A stretch of DNA of 64,000 nt. It comes from Actinomadura luteofluorescens (lineage in GTDB: Bacteria; Actinomycetota; Actinomycetes; Streptosporangiales; Streptosporangiaceae). A program made the position numbers and the translations under genes. The stretch lies in NCBI RefSeq assembly GCF_013409365.1, contig NZ_JACCBA010000001.1, positions 8,618,001-8,682,000 on the forward strand, written 5' to 3'. Shown here in pieces: positions 42,993-51,866 of the stretch (its first letter is position 1; the number at the start of each line of letters is the position of its first letter). The notes beneath the pieces are model-generated. The model searched no databases. It was not told the DNA's origin and saw only the letters and a program-made list of their open reading frames with translations.

Positions 42993-44184
42993 CCTCGGCG
43001 GGCGCCCCGCTGCCGCTGGAGGGGATCACCGTCGTCGCGCTGGAGCAGGCGGTCGCGGCGCCGTTCGCCACGCGGCAGCTGGCCGACCAGGGCGCCCGCG
43101 TCGTCAAGGTGGAGCGCGTGGACGGCGGCGACTTCGCCCGCGCGTACGACACGGGCGTGCGCGGCGGGCTCGGCACGCACTTCGCGTGGCTCAACCGGTC
43201 GAAGGAGTCGGTCGCGCTCGACCTCAAACGGGACGAGGGCCGCGCGGTCCTCGCCGACCTGGTCGCGCGCGCCGACGTCTTCCTGCAGAACCTGGCGCCG
43301 GGCGCGGCGGCCCGGCTCGGGTTCGGCGCCGAGGAGCTGCGCGCCCGCGACCCCCGGCTGATCGTGGTCGAGATGTCCGGCTACGGGACGCGCGGGCCGT
43401 ACCGGGACAAGCGCGCCTACGACATGCTCGTCCAGGCCGAGGCGGGGCTGATCTCGGTCACCGGCACGCCCGAGACGCCGGTGAAGGCGGGCTCGCCGAC
43501 ATCGCGGCCGGCATGTACGCCTTCTCCGGGACGCTCGCCGCGCTCGTGCGGCGCGGCGCCACCGGCGAGGGCGCGTCGATCGAGATCACGATGTTCGACG
43601 CGGTCGCCGAGTGGATGGGCCAGGCGATGTACACGACGCTCTACACCGGCTCCCCGCCGCCGCGCACGCGGCTGGGCCACCCTGTGATCGCCCCGTACGA
43701 CGCCTACCCGACGTCCGGCGGCGCCGACGTGGTGATCGGCGTGCAGAACGACCGCGGCTGGGCGGCCCTGGCGACCGGCGTGCTGGAGCGGCCGGACCTG
43801 GTGACCGACCCCGAGTACGCGACGAATCAGGCGAGAGTCCGCAACCGGGAGAAAGTAGACGCGCTCGTCGCCGGTGTCACCTCCCGCATGGGACGGGACG
43901 AGCTGCTGCGGCGGCTCGACGAGGCGGGCGTGCCGAGCGCCTCCCTGAACGACGGCCACGGCCTCATCGCCCACCCGCAGCTCGCCGAGCGGGACCGGTG
44001 GCGGGAGGTGGGCTCCCCGGTGGGCGACATCCGGGCCCTGCTCCCGCCGATCACGTTCGCCGGCGCCGAGCCGCGGATGGACCCGATCCCGGCGCTCGGC
44101 GAGCACACCGACGCCGTGCTGCGCGAGCTGGGACGCGACGAGGCCGCCATCGCGGCCCTGCGCGCCGCCGGCGCGGTCGCCTGA
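42989..44184 (+). pseudogene. CaiB/BaiF family CoA-transferase with -1 frameshift
   Basis: The first frame gives a normal family III CoA-transferase start (LPLEGITVVALEQAVAAPFA, LGFGAEELRARDPRLIVVEM, YDMLVQAEAGLISVTGTPE). At 43491-43492 one base is missing between GGC and CTC; the following frame continues exactly (LADIAAGMYAFSGTLAALV through ITFAGAEPRMDPIPALGEHT) to a stop at 44184. Intact, it would be about 398 residues and move CoA to an acid feeding the preceding dehydrogenase. It is either inactivated or carries a sequencing error. Confidence 0.8.
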
Positions 44185-44237
44185 CGGCCGCCCCACCGCC
44201 GATCCGCGGCCCCGGGCCCGGCGGATATCGTGGCGGC

Positions 44238-45098
44238 ATGGCCAGCCGCACTCCCGCCTCAGCTCCCGGCCGCCGCAGGGAGGAACTGCGCGACTTCCTG
44301 CGCACCCGCCGTGCCCGCCTCACGCCCGCCGACGTCGGCATGCCCGACGGGGGACGGCGCCGGACGCCCGGCCTGCGCCGCGAGGAGGTCGCCGTCCTCG
44401 CCGGGGTCGGGGTGTCCTGGTACACGTGGCTGGAGCAGGGCCGCGACATCAAGGTGTCCGGGGACGTCCTCGACGCGATCGCCCGGACGCTGCGGCTGGA
44501 CCGCGCCGAGCGCGAGCACCTGTACCTGCTCGCCGGGCTGAACCCGCCGCAGGCGGAGGCGGGCCCCGCCGTCCCGATCACGCCGGAGCTGCGGCGGGTG
44601 CTGGACGCCTGGTCCCCGCGCCCCGCCTACGTCCGCGACCGGCACTGGAACTTCGTCGCGATCAACGACGCGGCCCGCGAGGTGTTCGGGTACGGCGACA
44701 CCGACCACAACTGCCTCGTCACCTACTTCACCAACGTCCGGTACCGGTCGATGAACACCCACTGGGCCGCCGCAGCGCCCGACGACGTGGCGCGGTTCCG
44801 CGCCGACGCCGCCCGCTACCCCGACGACCCCGAGTTCGACCGGATCATCGAGGACCTCCTGACGGTCAGCCCCGAGTTCGCCGAGCTGTGGCCCCGCCAC
44901 GAGGTCAGCGGGGGCGGCCAGGCGGTCAAGGGCATCCGGCATCCGGACGCGGGCGAGCTGGTCTTCGAGGGCACGCTGCTGCCGCTCGCCGACCGTCCGG
45001 GCCACGCCCTGGTGCTGCACAACCCGCGCCCCGGCACCGGCACGCAGGAGCGCCTCGAACGGCTGATGGCGCGCCGCGCCCTCGCCGCCGCGGGCTGA
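44238..45098 (+). CDS. XRE-family regulator with MmyB-like ligand domain
   Basis: A 286-residue protein. Residues about 12-100 are a helix-turn-helix (LRDFLRTRRARLTPADVG, TPGLRREEVAVLAGVGVSWYTWLEQG). Residues about 120-275 form the MmyB-like PAS-type domain (AYVRDRHWNFVAINDAAREVFG, VTYFTNVRYR, LWPRHEV), thought to bind a fatty acid or similar ligand. These regulators usually adjoin an oxidoreductase they control; here an aldo-keto reductase starts 106 bases downstream in the same direction. Confidence 0.88.
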   Translation: MASRTPASAPGRRREELRDFLRTRRARLTPADVGMPDGGRRRTPGLRREEVAVLAGVGVSWYTWLEQGRDIKVSGDVLDAIARTLRLDRAEREHLYLLAGLNPPQAEAGPAVPITPELRRVLDAWSPRPAYVRDRHWNFVAINDAAREVFGYGDTDHNCLVTYFTNVRYRSMNTHWAAAAPDDVARFRADAARYPDDPEFDRIIEDLLTVSPEFAELWPRHEVSGGGQAVKGIRHPDAGELVFEGTLLPLADRPGHALVLHNPRPGTGTQERLERLMARRALAAAG

Positions 45099-45204
45099 CC
45101 GGCGGGCCGCTCAGGGTGGTGGTGCCGCACCCAGGATGAGCGGAGTCTGTCTGCTCTCCGGCCCGTCCAGCACGATCGTCCTCATGAGGAACGAAGGAGA
45201 CGGT

Positions 45205-46215
45205 ATGAGGACGCGGGACTTCGCCGGGACGCGGGTAGGGGCCGTCGGGCTCGGGTGCATGGGCATGAGCTGGGCCTACACAGAGTCGGAGCGCGATGAC
45301 GACGCCTCGGTGGCGCTGATCCGGGAGGCGCTCGACCTCGGCGTGACGTTCCTGGACACCGCGCAGCCCTACGGCGACGGCCACAACGAGGCCCTCGTCG
45401 GGCGGGCGCTGGCGGGACCCCGGGGCGAGGCGGTCGTCGCCACCAAGACGGGCCTGGTCGTGGAGTCGCCGGCCACCGGTGACCTCGTCCGGAACGGAAC
45501 GCCGGAGCACGTCAAGGCGTCCGCGGAGGACAGCCTGCGCCGCCTCGGCACGGACGCGATCGACCTGTACTACCTGCACCGGGTCGACCCGGAGGTGCCC
45601 CTCGCCGACACGTGGGGCGCGATGGCCGAGCTGGTCGCCGAGGGCAAGGTCCGCAGGCTGGGCCTGTCGGAGGTCAGCGTCGCGCAGGCCGCCGAGGCGC
45701 ACGCGATCCACCCGGTCGCCGCCGTCCAGTCGGAGCTGTCGCTGTGGACCCGCGACGCCATGGGCGCGCCCGGGGGGATGGCGGGCACCATGCCGGGCGA
45801 CTCCACCGGGACGGGGGAGGGGCCGGGCGACGTGGTCGGCTGGTGCGCCGCCAACGGCGCGGCGTTCGTTCCGTTCTCGCCCCTCGGCCGCGGCTTCCTC
45901 ACCGGGACGGTCACCGCGGCCGACTTCGAGGCCACCGACTTCCGCGGCGGCAACCCGCGCTTCCAGGAGGACGCGCTGAAGGCCAACCTGCGCATCGTCG
46001 ACGTCGTCAAGGCGGTCGCCGCGCGGCACGGAGCCACGCCGGCGCAGGTCGCCATCGCGTGGACGCTGGCGCAGGGCGAGCACGTCATCCCGATCCCCGG
46101 CACCAAGAAGCCCAGGTATCTGCGCGACAACGCCGGCGCCGCGGCCCTGGACCTCACCAAGGCCGACCTCGCCGAGCTGGACGGCGTTCCCGCGCCCGTC
46201 GGGGGGCGGTACTGA
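45205..46215 (+). CDS. Aldo/keto reductase
   Basis: GAAGGAGA (45193-45200) points to ATG 45205. The 336-residue TIM barrel has the catalytic tetrad Asp-51 and Tyr-56 (FLDTAQPYG), Lys-81 (ATKTG) and His-125 (YLHRVD), and NADPH binding near the C-terminus (IPGTKKPRYLRDN). It resembles the YghZ/pyridoxal-type general stress reductases. It overlaps the next oxidoreductase gene (TGATG), and the XRE gene upstream is the likely regulator. Confidence 0.9.
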   Translation: MRTRDFAGTRVGAVGLGCMGMSWAYTESERDDDASVALIREALDLGVTFLDTAQPYGDGHNEALVGRALAGPRGEAVVATKTGLVVESPATGDLVRNGTPEHVKASAEDSLRRLGTDAIDLYYLHRVDPEVPLADTWGAMAELVAEGKVRRLGLSEVSVAQAAEAHAIHPVAAVQSELSLWTRDAMGAPGGMAGTMPGDSTGTGEGPGDVVGWCAANGAAFVPFSPLGRGFLTGTVTAADFEATDFRGGNPRFQEDALKANLRIVDVVKAVAARHGATPAQVAIAWTLAQGEHVIPIPGTKKPRYLRDNAGAAALDLTKADLAELDGVPAPVGGRY

Positions 46216-47195
46216 TGCGGGCCGTCACGATCCCCGAGTTCGGCGGCGCGGACGTGCTGCGCCAGGCCGAGGCGGACGTCCCCGAGCCGGGGCCGGGCCA
46301 GGTGTCCATCGACGTCGCCTACGCGGGCGCGAACTTCGCCGAGGTCCTGTACCGGCGGGGCGTGGTGGACGTGCCGCTGCCGTTCGTCCCCGGCATCGAG
46401 GTGTCCGGGCACGTCCGGGCGGTCGGGCCCGACGTGGAGGGGCTGCGCAGGGGCCAGCCCGTCGCCGCGTTGACGATCGTGGACAGTGGCGGCTACGCCG
46501 AGGTCGCGGTCACCTCCGCCGACCTCGTCGCGCCGCTCGACGGTCTCGGCCTCGGGCTGGACGTCGCGGCGGCCGTCCCGTCCAACGGGGCCACCGCGTT
46601 CCTGGTCCTGGACCGGGTCGCGCGCATCGAGCCGGGCGAGACCGTGCTGGTGCACGCGGCCGCCGGGGGCGTCGGCAGCCAGCTCGGCCAGGCGGCCCGG
46701 CTGCTCGGTGCGGGCCGGGTGGCGGGCACGGTCGGCGGCCCCGCCAAGATCGAGACCGCGCGCGGGTTCGGCTACGACGACGTCGTCCTGCGCGACGCGC
46801 CGGCGGGCGAGGTCGCGGGCCTCACCGGCGGGCGCGGCTTCGACATCGTCGTGGACATGGTGGGCGGCCCCGCCCGCCGCGCGAGCCTGGACGCCCTCGC
46901 CCCGATGGGCCGGATGGTCGTGATGGGCAACGCGTCCGGCGCCGACGACGTGGGCGTCTCGGCGAACGAGCTGTGGTTCACCAGCAAGACGGTGTCGGGG
47001 TTCAACCTCGCGGCGTTCGCGGGCGCCGCGCCGGCCGAGGCCGGACGCGCCCTGCGCCGGGCGGTCGCCGCCGCCGCGTCCGGCGACCTGCGGGTCCAGG
47101 TCGAGGAACTGCCCCTGGAACAGGCCGCCGAGGCGCACAAGCGCATCGAGTCGGGCACCACCACCGGCAAGCTCGTCCTGGCGGTCAGCCGCTGA
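46215..47195 (+). CDS. Zinc-independent quinone oxidoreductase (MDR family)
   Basis: A 326-residue medium-chain dehydrogenase without zinc ligands. It has PFVPGIEVSGHVRAVGPDV, the cofactor loop VHAAAGGVGSQLGQAARLLG, and a C-terminal HKRIESGTTTGKLVL, all typical of quinone oxidoreductases that reduce enones with NADPH. It is translationally coupled to the aldo/keto reductase and is followed by a 17-bp terminator stem. Confidence 0.9.
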   Translation: MRAVTIPEFGGADVLRQAEADVPEPGPGQVSIDVAYAGANFAEVLYRRGVVDVPLPFVPGIEVSGHVRAVGPDVEGLRRGQPVAALTIVDSGGYAEVAVTSADLVAPLDGLGLGLDVAAAVPSNGATAFLVLDRVARIEPGETVLVHAAAGGVGSQLGQAARLLGAGRVAGTVGGPAKIETARGFGYDDVVLRDAPAGEVAGLTGGRGFDIVVDMVGGPARRASLDALAPMGRMVVMGNASGADDVGVSANELWFTSKTVSGFNLAAFAGAAPAEAGRALRRAVAAAASGDLRVQVEELPLEQAAEAHKRIESGTTTGKLVLAVSR

Positions 47196-47198
47196 GCC

Positions 47199-47236
47199 CG
47201 AGGTGACCGCCCTCCTGGCGGAGGGCGGTCACCTCG
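47199..47236. terminator. Strong bidirectional-type terminator
   Basis: CGAGGTGACCGCCCTCC (47199-47215), loop TGGC and its complement at 47220-47236 make a 17-bp perfect stem after the quinone oxidoreductase gene. No T run follows. Confidence 0.75.
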
Positions 47237-47329
47237 CCGTCTTCCGCCCCGGGGACGGAGCCTGAGCCGCCGGAGCCAGCAGCTCGTCCACCGTCCACTG
47301 GTCGTAGGCGTGCTCGCCGTACCTGGGCG

Positions 47330-47570
47330 CGACGGCCTCGCCGGGCTGTCCATGCGCGCCGTCGCCAAGGAGCTCCGGGATGAGCACCGAGGAACTGGAA
47401 GGGTTGGTCGTCGACCTGGTGCACGCCGGCGAGTTCCCCCATCTCAAGCGGACCGTCCAGCACGGCCGCCGGATCGGCCCCGACGAGGAGTTCCACGGGG
47501 TCCTGGCGGCCGTGCTGCGCGGCCTGGGGAAGGACGCGTCCTGGAAGGCCCGGGCCCTACCGGCCCGCGA
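47330..47570 (+). pseudogene. Probable TetR-family gene relic
   Basis: A fragment DGLAGLSMRAVAKEL at about 47330-47372 looks like the first helices of a TetR DNA-binding domain. Almost at once, in another frame from 47380, comes a C-terminal-like piece (LVHAGEFPHLKRTVQHG, GPDEEFHGVLAAVL). The central 100 or more residues are missing, so this reads as an internally deleted regulator gene. It ends against the convergent ipdC gene. Evidence is resemblance only. Confidence 0.4.
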
Positions 47571-48636
47571 GGTACGACTGCTGCGCGGCGATGGCGTCGG
47601 CCGCCTGCCGCACGATCGCGCCGATCAGGTCGGCGCAGTTCGGCAGGTCGTCGATCACGCCGACGACCTGCCCGGACGCCATCACGCCGAGGTCGGGCCG
47701 GCCGTCAACCATGGCGGCCTTCAGCAGCATGGGCGTGTTGGCGGCCATGAGGACCTGCGACCACGACAGGTCCTTGCCGTGCTTCATCGCCTTCCCGTCG
47801 GCGAGCATCTCGCGCCACGACATGCCGGACAGCTTCTTGAACCGGGCGCCGTTGCGCAGCGCCCGGACCAGCCCGCCGACCCGCCCGGAGTCCTCCAGCG
47901 CGTCGACCAGCCCGCTGCGCAGCACGCGGTGCGGCATGCCGTCCACCTGCCGCGTCACCACGGTCTCGCCCGTCTCGAGGTAGACCCGCTTGACCGCGTC
48001 CGGCACCGAGCTGTCGGAGGTCAGCAGGAACCGGGTGCCCATCGCGACGCCCGCCGCGCCGTAGGCGAGTGCGGCGGCGAGACCGCGCCCGTCGAAGAAG
48101 CCGCCGGCCGCGATCACCGGGATGTCGACCGCGTCCACGACCTGGGGGAGCAGCAGCGTGGTGGCGACCGGGCCGGTGTGCCCGCCGCCCTCGCCGCCCT
48201 GCACCAGGACGGCGTCCGCCCCCCAGCCCGCGACCTTCTCCGCGTGCCGCCGCGCGCCGACCGAGGGGATCACCACGAGCCCGGCGTCCTTCAGCTTGGC
48301 GATCAGCTCCCGTTTCGGCGCTAGCGCGAACGAGGCGACCTTCACGCCCTCCTTGATGAGCAGGTCGATCCGGTCACCCGCGTCCCCGGCGTCGGCCCGC
48401 AGGTTGACGCCGAACGGGGCGTCCGTGCGGTCCTTGACCTCGTGGATCGCGTCCGCGAGCCGGTCGAGCGTCATCGTCGCGGACGCCAGGACGCCGAGCC
48501 CGCCCGCGTTCGCCACGGCCGTGACGAGGCGCGGCCCGGCCACCCACCCCATGCCCGTCTGGACGACCGGGTGCCGCACGCCCGCCAGCCGGGTCAGCGG
48601 GGTGTCGAGCACCCGCCCGGTCTCCGCTCCGCTCAT
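47557..48636 (-). CDS. ipdC: Nitronate monooxygenase-family flavoprotein, IpdC-like
   Basis: A 359-residue FMN TIM-barrel protein: PVVQTGMGWVAGPRLVTAVANAGGLGVLA, VQGGEGGGHTG and IPVIAAGGFFDGRGLAAALAYGAAGVAMGTRFL. In the mycobacterial KstR2 regulon the enzyme at this position, IpdC, acts on a hydroxylated HIP-derived CoA thioester during ring opening. Here it is the last gene of the leftward echA20-ipdA-ipdB-ipdC operon, 10 bases after ipdB. The assignment relies on gene order plus family. Confidence 0.85.
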   Translation of the reverse strand: MSGAETGRVLDTPLTRLAGVRHPVVQTGMGWVAGPRLVTAVANAGGLGVLASATMTLDRLADAIHEVKDRTDAPFGVNLRADAGDAGDRIDLLIKEGVKVASFALAPKRELIAKLKDAGLVVIPSVGARRHAEKVAGWGADAVLVQGGEGGGHTGPVATTLLLPQVVDAVDIPVIAAGGFFDGRGLAAALAYGAAGVAMGTRFLLTSDSSVPDAVKRVYLETGETVVTRQVDGMPHRVLRSGLVDALEDSGRVGGLVRALRNGARFKKLSGMSWREMLADGKAMKHGKDLSWSQVLMAANTPMLLKAAMVDGRPDLGVMASGQVVGVIDDLPNCADLIGAIVRQAADAIAAQQSYLAGR

Positions 48637-48646
48637 GCCTGCTCCT

Positions 48647-49378
48647 TCATGCCGGGACCTCGCGCTCCCGCAGGCCCTTCGGGTCGAGGACCTCGCGCAT
48701 GATCCGCAGTTCCCCGGCGTCCGGCAGCCGCGTCTCGGGCACCTCGTCCGGGACGGCGAGCTCGAAGCCGGTGGCCGCGAGCACGTCCTCGACGCGGACA
48801 CCGGGATGGACCGAGCGCAGCCGCATCCGCCTCTCGGGGGTGTCGAAGTCGAGCACGGCCAGATTGCTCACCACGGCGCGGATCTCGTGCGCGCCGCGGT
48901 CCCAGCCGACGCCGCTCACCATGTCGACCTTCTCGGTGAACACGCGCGCCGAGTGCTTCGGCACCCAGTAGCTCGTCGTGTTCAGCAGCGTGTTGCCCGG
49001 CCCGCCGCGCACCCCGAGGAGCTGCCGCGAGGGCTGCTTCCAGTCGCCGATGCACGAGATGTTGGTGTTGCCGTGCGCGTCGATCTGGCTCGGCCCCATC
49101 ACCACGTGCCGCCGCCCGTTCAGGACGAGCCACAGGTGGTCGCGGAAGGGCAGCCAGCCCTCGACCGTCCCGGCCTGCGCGCCGAGCGGGACGGGCTCGG
49201 CGCTCAGCGACGGCCCGCCGTCGGTGGTCAGCAGGTCGGGCGCGAACGTCGCGCGCGCCAGCCGGGATCCCAGCATCGGGACGAACCCGGCCACCGCCGC
49301 CGCGACGATCTCCCCGTCGCCCCGGAACAGGTCCGCGCACGCGGCCGCGCACACCTCGGCCCTGGTCGCCTCGCTCAT
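48647..49378 (-). CDS. ipdB: CoA-transferase-like beta subunit, IpdB
   Basis: A 243-residue family I CoA-transferase beta subunit (DLLTTDGGPSLSAEPVPLG, VVMGPSQIDAHGNTNIS, LLGVRGGPGNTLLNTTSYWVPKHS). With IpdA it forms the heteromer that, in Mycobacterium and Rhodococcus, hydrolytically opens the last steroid ring (COCHEA-CoA) rather than transferring CoA. The usual transferase glutamate region is replaced accordingly in this subfamily. Its ATG overlaps the ipdA stop (ATGA). Confidence 0.87.
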   Translation of the reverse strand: MSEATRAEVCAAACADLFRGDGEIVAAAVAGFVPMLGSRLARATFAPDLLTTDGGPSLSAEPVPLGAQAGTVEGWLPFRDHLWLVLNGRRHVVMGPSQIDAHGNTNISCIGDWKQPSRQLLGVRGGPGNTLLNTTSYWVPKHSARVFTEKVDMVSGVGWDRGAHEIRAVVSNLAVLDFDTPERRMRLRSVHPGVRVEDVLAATGFELAVPDEVPETRLPDAGELRIMREVLDPKGLREREVPA

Positions 49379-50238
49379 CGCGCCTCCTCCCGCCAGACCC
49401 GGACCGCGTCCTGGTAGGCGGCCTCGTCGCCGGACAGGAACCGCTCGCTGAACGCCGACCACTTGTCCGGGTCGGCGGCCGACTGCGCGTACAGCTTCTG
49501 GAACGCCTCGTCCCGCCCGGAGTCGGGCAGGCAGTCGGTGAAGTGCGCGCCGTTCGGCGTCTCCACGACGCCCGCCACCTGCGACCGGCTGATCAGCAGC
49601 GACTGCACCGGCCCCTCCTTGAGGAAGTCGGCGGTGTCGACGAGCCGCTCGCACGACACGTACGTCCGGTCGGCCGCCTTGGCGAACAGGTCGTCCATGT
49701 ACGGGTCGGGGCCGAGGTACTGGGCGTTGCCGCGCGCGTCGGCGCGGTTCATGTGCACCAGCGCCGCGTCCATCCGCAGCGCGGGGACGGCGACGAGCTC
49801 CCGCCCGTCCTCGTAGGGCGACCGGACGGTCCGCAGCTCCGGGTTGACCCTCATCACGTCGGAGCCGAGGCCGACCGGGGTGGGCAGGAACGGCAGCCGG
49901 TGCGCCGCCGCGTACAGCCCGAACATGAACATGCCCTCGTCGTACTCGGTCAGATCGAGGGCCCCGGACTGGCGCGCCTGCCGGAAGTGCGGTTCCAGCG
50001 GGATCGAGTCCATCGTCACGAACGCGGTGACGAGCCTGCGGACCTTGCCCGCCGCGCACAGCAGCCCCACGTCCGGCCCCCCGTAGGAGACGACCGTGAG
50101 GTCGGTGACGGGGGAGCGCAGGATCGCCCGCACCAGCGCCATCGGCTTGCGCCGCGAGCCCCAGCCGCCGATCCCGATCGTCATGCCGCTCTCCAGCGAC
50201 CCCGCGATCTCCTCGACGGACATCACCTTGGAGCTCAT
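49375..50238 (-). CDS. ipdA: CoA-transferase-like alpha subunit, IpdA
   Basis: A 287-residue alpha subunit: MTIGIGGWGSRRKPMALVRA, VSYGGPDVGLLCAAGKVRRL, VTMDSIPLEPHFRQARQSG and DRTYVSCERLVDTADF. It overlaps echA20 upstream and ipdB downstream by 4 bases each, so the subunits are made together. It should pair with IpdB to cleave the final ring of HIP-derived intermediates. Confidence 0.87.
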   Translation of the reverse strand: MSSKVMSVEEIAGSLESGMTIGIGGWGSRRKPMALVRAILRSPVTDLTVVSYGGPDVGLLCAAGKVRRLVTAFVTMDSIPLEPHFRQARQSGALDLTEYDEGMFMFGLYAAAHRLPFLPTPVGLGSDVMRVNPELRTVRSPYEDGRELVAVPALRMDAALVHMNRADARGNAQYLGPDPYMDDLFAKAADRTYVSCERLVDTADFLKEGPVQSLLISRSQVAGVVETPNGAHFTDCLPDSGRDEAFQKLYAQSAADPDKWSAFSERFLSGDEAAYQDAVRVWREEAR

Positions 50239-50981
50239 CGGCCCCCCTTGGCGACGAAGGCGTCGCGGTGCTCGTCGCCCGCTCCGACGAGGTTCAGCTC
50301 GAACGTGAACCCCTGCTCGTAGCGGTAGCTGCGCCTGACGTCGACCGGGTCGATGCCGTTCAGCGACTCCTTGGCGCGCCGGATCACGTACCTGTCCTTT
50401 GCGGCGATGCCCGCGGCGACCTCCATCGCCTTGGCGCGCAGCTCCCCGGCCGGGACGACCTCCAGCACCGAACCGTGGTGGTGCAGCTCCTCGGCCGTGA
50501 CGTTGCGGCAGGTGTAGACCATCGCGCGCATCAGGTGCTGCGGGACGAGCCGGGCGAGGTGGGTGGCGGCGCCGAGCGCGCCCCGGTCCACCTCGGGCAG
50601 CCCGAAGTAGGCGTCCGGCGAGGCGATCACGATGTCGGCGTTGCCGGCGAGGCCGACGCCGCCGCCCAGGCAGAAGCCGTGCACCGCGGCCACGACCGGG
50701 ACCTCGCAGTCGTAGACGGCGGCGAACGCCGCGAAGCAGCCGCGGTTGGCGCCGACCAGCGCGGCGTGGCCCTCGGTGCTCTGCATCTCCTTGATGTCGA
50801 CGCCCGCGTTGAAGCCCCGGCCCTCGGCGCGGAGCACGACGGCCCCGACCCCGGGGTCGCGGCCCGCCGCGAGCACCGCGTCGGCCAGCTCGTACCAGCC
50901 CGCGACGGTCAGGGCGTTGACCGGCGGCGCGTCCACGACGATCTCGGCGACCCCGTCCAGGGTCGTGGTGGAGACTCCCAT
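50235..50981 (-). CDS. echA20: Enoyl-CoA hydratase family ring hydrolase, EchA20-like
   Basis: A 248-residue crotonase: PPVNALTVAGWYELADAV, GRGFNAGVDIKEMQ for the oxyanion hole, and HGFCLGGGVGLAGNADIVIA. In the steroid pathway EchA20 hydrolyses the five- or six-membered ring of the HIEC-CoA intermediate. It is the first gene of the leftward operon; a KstR2-like box lies 14 bases upstream of its ATG, shared with the divergent dehydrogenase operon. Confidence 0.87.
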   Translation of the reverse strand: MGVSTTTLDGVAEIVVDAPPVNALTVAGWYELADAVLAAGRDPGVGAVVLRAEGRGFNAGVDIKEMQSTEGHAALVGANRGCFAAFAAVYDCEVPVVAAVHGFCLGGGVGLAGNADIVIASPDAYFGLPEVDRGALGAATHLARLVPQHLMRAMVYTCRNVTAEELHHHGSVLEVVPAGELRAKAMEVAAGIAAKDRYVIRRAKESLNGIDPVDVRRSYRYEQGFTFELNLVGAGDEHRDAFVAKGGR

Positions 50982-50994
50982 GCGCTACCTTTCC

Positions 50995-51008
50995 ACCAAA
51001 CATTTGTT
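50995..51008. promoter_or_regulatory. KstR2-like operator between divergent operons
   Basis: On the minus strand AACAAATGTTTGGT differs at one base from the 25080-25093 box. It stands between echA20-ipdABC and the two rightward dehydrogenases, the same arrangement as in mycobacterial KstR2 regulons. Confidence 0.72.
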
Positions 51009-51092
51009 AGAACAGACGGTAGCAGAGCCGTTCGGAGGAGGCGGAATGTCATCGGTGCCGGAGGCGGCAGGGCACGCGGAGCCGGAGGCGGC

Positions 51093-51866
51093 ATGGCGCT
51101 GAAGCTCGACCTTGGGGGCAGGACCGTCGTGGTGACGGGGGGCGTGCGCGGGGTGGGCGCCGGGATCAGCCGCGCCTTCCTGGAGGCGGGCGCCGACGTG
51201 GTCGCGGTCGCCCGCCGCGAGCCGGACACGATGCCCGAGGCCGGCGGCCGGACCGCGCGGTTCGTCCCGCTGGACGTGCGCGACCCCGACGCCGTGCAGG
51301 CCTTCGCGGACGGCCTCGACCGCGTCGACGTGCTGGTCAACAACGCGGGCGGCGCCCCGTACCTGCCGGTCGCCGACGGCGCCCTGCGCACCCACGTCAA
51401 GATCATGGAGCTGAACCTGACGGCGCCGCTGATCATGGCCCGCGCGCTGCGGCCCCGGATCATGCGGAGCGGGGGCGGCTCGGTCATCAACATCGGCAGC
51501 GTGAGCGGGGTGCGCCCGTCGCCCGGCACCGCCGCCTACGGCGCGGCCAAGGCGGGCCTGCACAACCTCACCCAGTCCCTGGCGGTCGAGTGGGCCCCGC
51601 ACATCCGGGTCAACACGCTGATCCTCGGCATGGTCCGCACCGAGCTGGCGCACCTGCACTACGGGGACGAGGACGGCGTCGCGGCGGTGGCGGAGACCGT
51701 CCCGCTCGGCCGCCTCGCCGACCCCTACGACATCGGCGCCGCCTGCGTGTTCCTGGCGTCCGACCTGGCGTCCTACGTGTCCGGCTCGTCGATGCAGGTG
51801 CACGGCGGGGGAGAGCGCCCCGCCTTCCTGGACGCCGCCACCGTCAACAAGGAGGAAACGCGATGA
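51093..51866 (+). CDS. Short-chain dehydrogenase of the HIP locus (Rv3549c-like)
   Basis: A 257-residue SDR with VVVTGGVRGVGAGISRAF at about 11-28, NNAGGAPYLP, a catalytic Ser in NIGSVSGV and YGAAK at about 150-154. GGAGGCGGC precedes the ATG. Its partner in the mycobacterial cluster is likewise divergent from echA20. It overlaps the next SDR by ATGA. Substrate probably a hydroxylated ring-opening intermediate, by context only. Confidence 0.82.
   Translation: MALKLDLGGRTVVVTGGVRGVGAGISRAFLEAGADVVAVARREPDTMPEAGGRTARFVPLDVRDPDAVQAFADGLDRVDVLVNNAGGAPYLPVADGALRTHVKIMELNLTAPLIMARALRPRIMRSGGGSVINIGSVSGVRPSPGTAAYGAAKAGLHNLTQSLAVEWAPHIRVNTLILGMVRTELAHLHYGDEDGVAAVAETVPLGRLADPYDIGAACVFLASDLASYVSGSSMQVHGGGERPAFLDAATVNKEETR

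Noticed and set aside
47380..48324. Long plus frame running through the nitronate monooxygenase gene
   Set aside because: Only the first 60 codons resemble a protein (TetR C-terminus); the rest is antisense of ipdC.
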